Below, piece after piece: positions 5,564-6,616 of a stretch of 6,616 bases of DNA. The DNA comes from Ignavibacteria bacterium (lineage in GTDB: Bacteria; Bacteroidota; Ignavibacteria; Kapaibacteriales; UBA4661): assembly GCA_013298375.1 (NCBI GenBank), contig JAAFHM010000275.1:1-6616 (forward strand), in the 5' to 3' direction. Each line of letters starts with the position of its first letter. Position 1 is the first letter of the stretch. The translations under genes and the position numbers were made by a program. The notes under the pieces are model-generated. The model was not told the DNA's origin. It did no database searches and saw nothing but the letters and a program-made list of their open reading frames with translations.

Positions 5564-6616
5564 ATGTTCCATAAAATTCACTTCGTCATTCTTCTTTGGA
5601 CGATCGGCATACAAGCCGCATTACCACTCGCTGCACAAGAGCGCACGCTGATAGAATCACGCTCAACGGAGTATCGTTTGTCGCAAACACAGGAATTTCG
5701 CGGTTCACACCTTGTCATGCGGCAGCGTGAAAACGAAAGCGAACCACTTTTTTTTGAGTTCAAATCTCGCGCCTACGGCGTTGCGGCATCGGATGTGGTG
5801 TCGGTATGGCAAGGCATGGAACGAAGCCGTTTGCGACGTACATCGCTTGGCGGAGCATCGGTCTATGCAGCAGTCGGGCTGCGTGATTCGACGTGCGCGA
5901 TAGTCTTTGAGCGTGCCGACACGCTCTATCTCGCAGAAATAGGCGCTTCGCTGCAATGTTTGCGCACACTCGCACTGCCACTCACCGCTACAACCGGAAC
6001 ACTGACGCACACAGCATTATTGGCAACTCTGAGCGCCGAAGTGCAGTCTGGCGGTGCAATGGTGCGGCTTTTAGCTTTAGCCGATGGTGAAACGCTGGCG
6101 CTCAGTATTGGAAATCACTTGTTTTGGGCGGATTGGCGGAATAATGTCCCCGACAGCGCACGAATACGGCTTTTGGAGAATTATACCCTCAGCGACCTTG
6201 TACCGCTCAACCCCTACACCCGCGATGAAAATGACCCCGCTTGTGCGCTGCTCCGCGAATCAGGCTTGCGAAAAGACGTAATCATGCTCTCGGTACGCGG
6301 CAAAGAACTTTGGGAGCAGTCTTTGGATGTGCAGCAACGCACCATTTTGCGACGTGTGAGCAATTACACTATTGCCGCTTGCACAGAACGCGGAGCAGCA
6401 ACCTATATTCACATTCTCAAAATGGGTGAACCGACCATGACGACAGGGCTGACGGCAAAGATGGAGTGTATTGCTTTTGCCGAAGAGCCGGGGCGTGTGT
6501 CGGCATTTGCCGTGGTGAACGACAATTCCAACGGACGCTACGTCTGGACGGCAGTCAGGCTACCATTTGGCGGCGGGAAGAGTTTTAGCGACAATCTTTG
6601 GACATTCCCTGAAAAC
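5564..6616 (+). CDS. Secreted protein of unknown function, N-terminal 351 residues, runs off right edge
   Basis: One frame is open from ATG at 5564 to the window edge (351 codons, no stop), so the protein is incomplete. It starts with a clear signal peptide: MFHKIH, then hydrophobic FVILLWTIGIQAALPLAA, with a likely signal peptidase I cut after residue 24 before QER. I do not recognise the family. The mature part has no further membrane helix. It shows repeated short hydrophobic strands separated by polar turns, such as ASVYAAVGLRDSTCAIVFE (98-116), VRLLALADGETLALSI (167-182) and GRVSAFAVVNDNSNGRYVWTAV (310-331). That pattern would suit a beta-rich, perhaps beta-propeller, fold, but this is only an impression. 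Five cysteines (111, 132, 227, 273, 302) are spread through it. There is no clear ribosome binding site. It follows the receptor gene by 99 bases on the same strand, so a shared transcript and a functional link are possible but unproven. Confidence 0.8.
   Translation, partial: MFHKIHFVILLWTIGIQAALPLAAQERTLIESRSTEYRLSQTQEFRGSHLVMRQRENESEPLFFEFKSRAYGVAASDVVSVWQGMERSRLRRTSLGGASVYAAVGLRDSTCAIVFERADTLYLAEIGASLQCLRTLALPLTATTGTLTHTALLATLSAEVQSGGAMVRLLALADGETLALSIGNHLFWADWRNNVPDSARIRLLENYTLSDLVPLNPYTRDENDPACALLRESGLRKDVIMLSVRGKELWEQSLDVQQRTILRRVSNYTIAACTERGAATYIHILKMGEPTMTTGLTAKMECIAFAEEPGRVSAFAVVNDNSNGRYVWTAVRLPFGGGKSFSDNLWTFPEN

Overview
The window (6616 bases) looks like an ordinary bacterial chromosome segment. 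It holds five protein genes, of which the first and last run off the edges. The organism is probably a member of the Bacteroidota/Chlorobiota (FCB) group. Three things suggest this: most start codons lack a clear Shine-Dalgarno sequence; there is a TATATTTG element of the Bacteroidota -7 promoter type upstream of the first gene; and the extracytoplasmic TPR region is of a style common in signalling proteins of that group. This placement is an inference, since no rRNA or other strong phylogenetic marker is present.

Layout. Positions 1-479 (minus) carry the N-terminal 159 residues of a PLP-dependent cysteine desulfurase (NifS/IscS-like). It diverges across a 139-base gap from gatC (619-915, plus), the small subunit of the Glu/Asp-tRNA amidotransferase. 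gatC converges on a 551-residue exported amidohydrolase of the YtcJ/amidohydrolase-3 type (1016-2671, minus). An 11-bp perfect inverted repeat (947-986) lies between the two 3' ends and is a plausible terminator for either. A 423-base gap (2672-3094) follows; it holds a cluster of small overlapping hairpins and no convincing gene.

Next comes the most interesting gene, a 789-residue methyl-accepting chemotaxis-type receptor (3095-5464, plus). Its predicted extracytoplasmic sensor is an array of TPR repeats instead of the usual PAS/Cache or four-helix bundle. A long charged coiled coil separates its single internal membrane helix from an atypical HAMP-like segment. It is followed 99 bases later, on the same strand, by the first 351 residues of a secreted protein I do not recognise (5564 to the right edge), which could share its transcript.

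The genes do not form one obvious pathway. The left part is housekeeping (sulfur transfer, tRNA-dependent amidation), the middle is a secreted hydrolase, and the right part is a signalling receptor with an unknown exported neighbour. No tRNA, rRNA, CRISPR array, transposase or prophage gene was seen.
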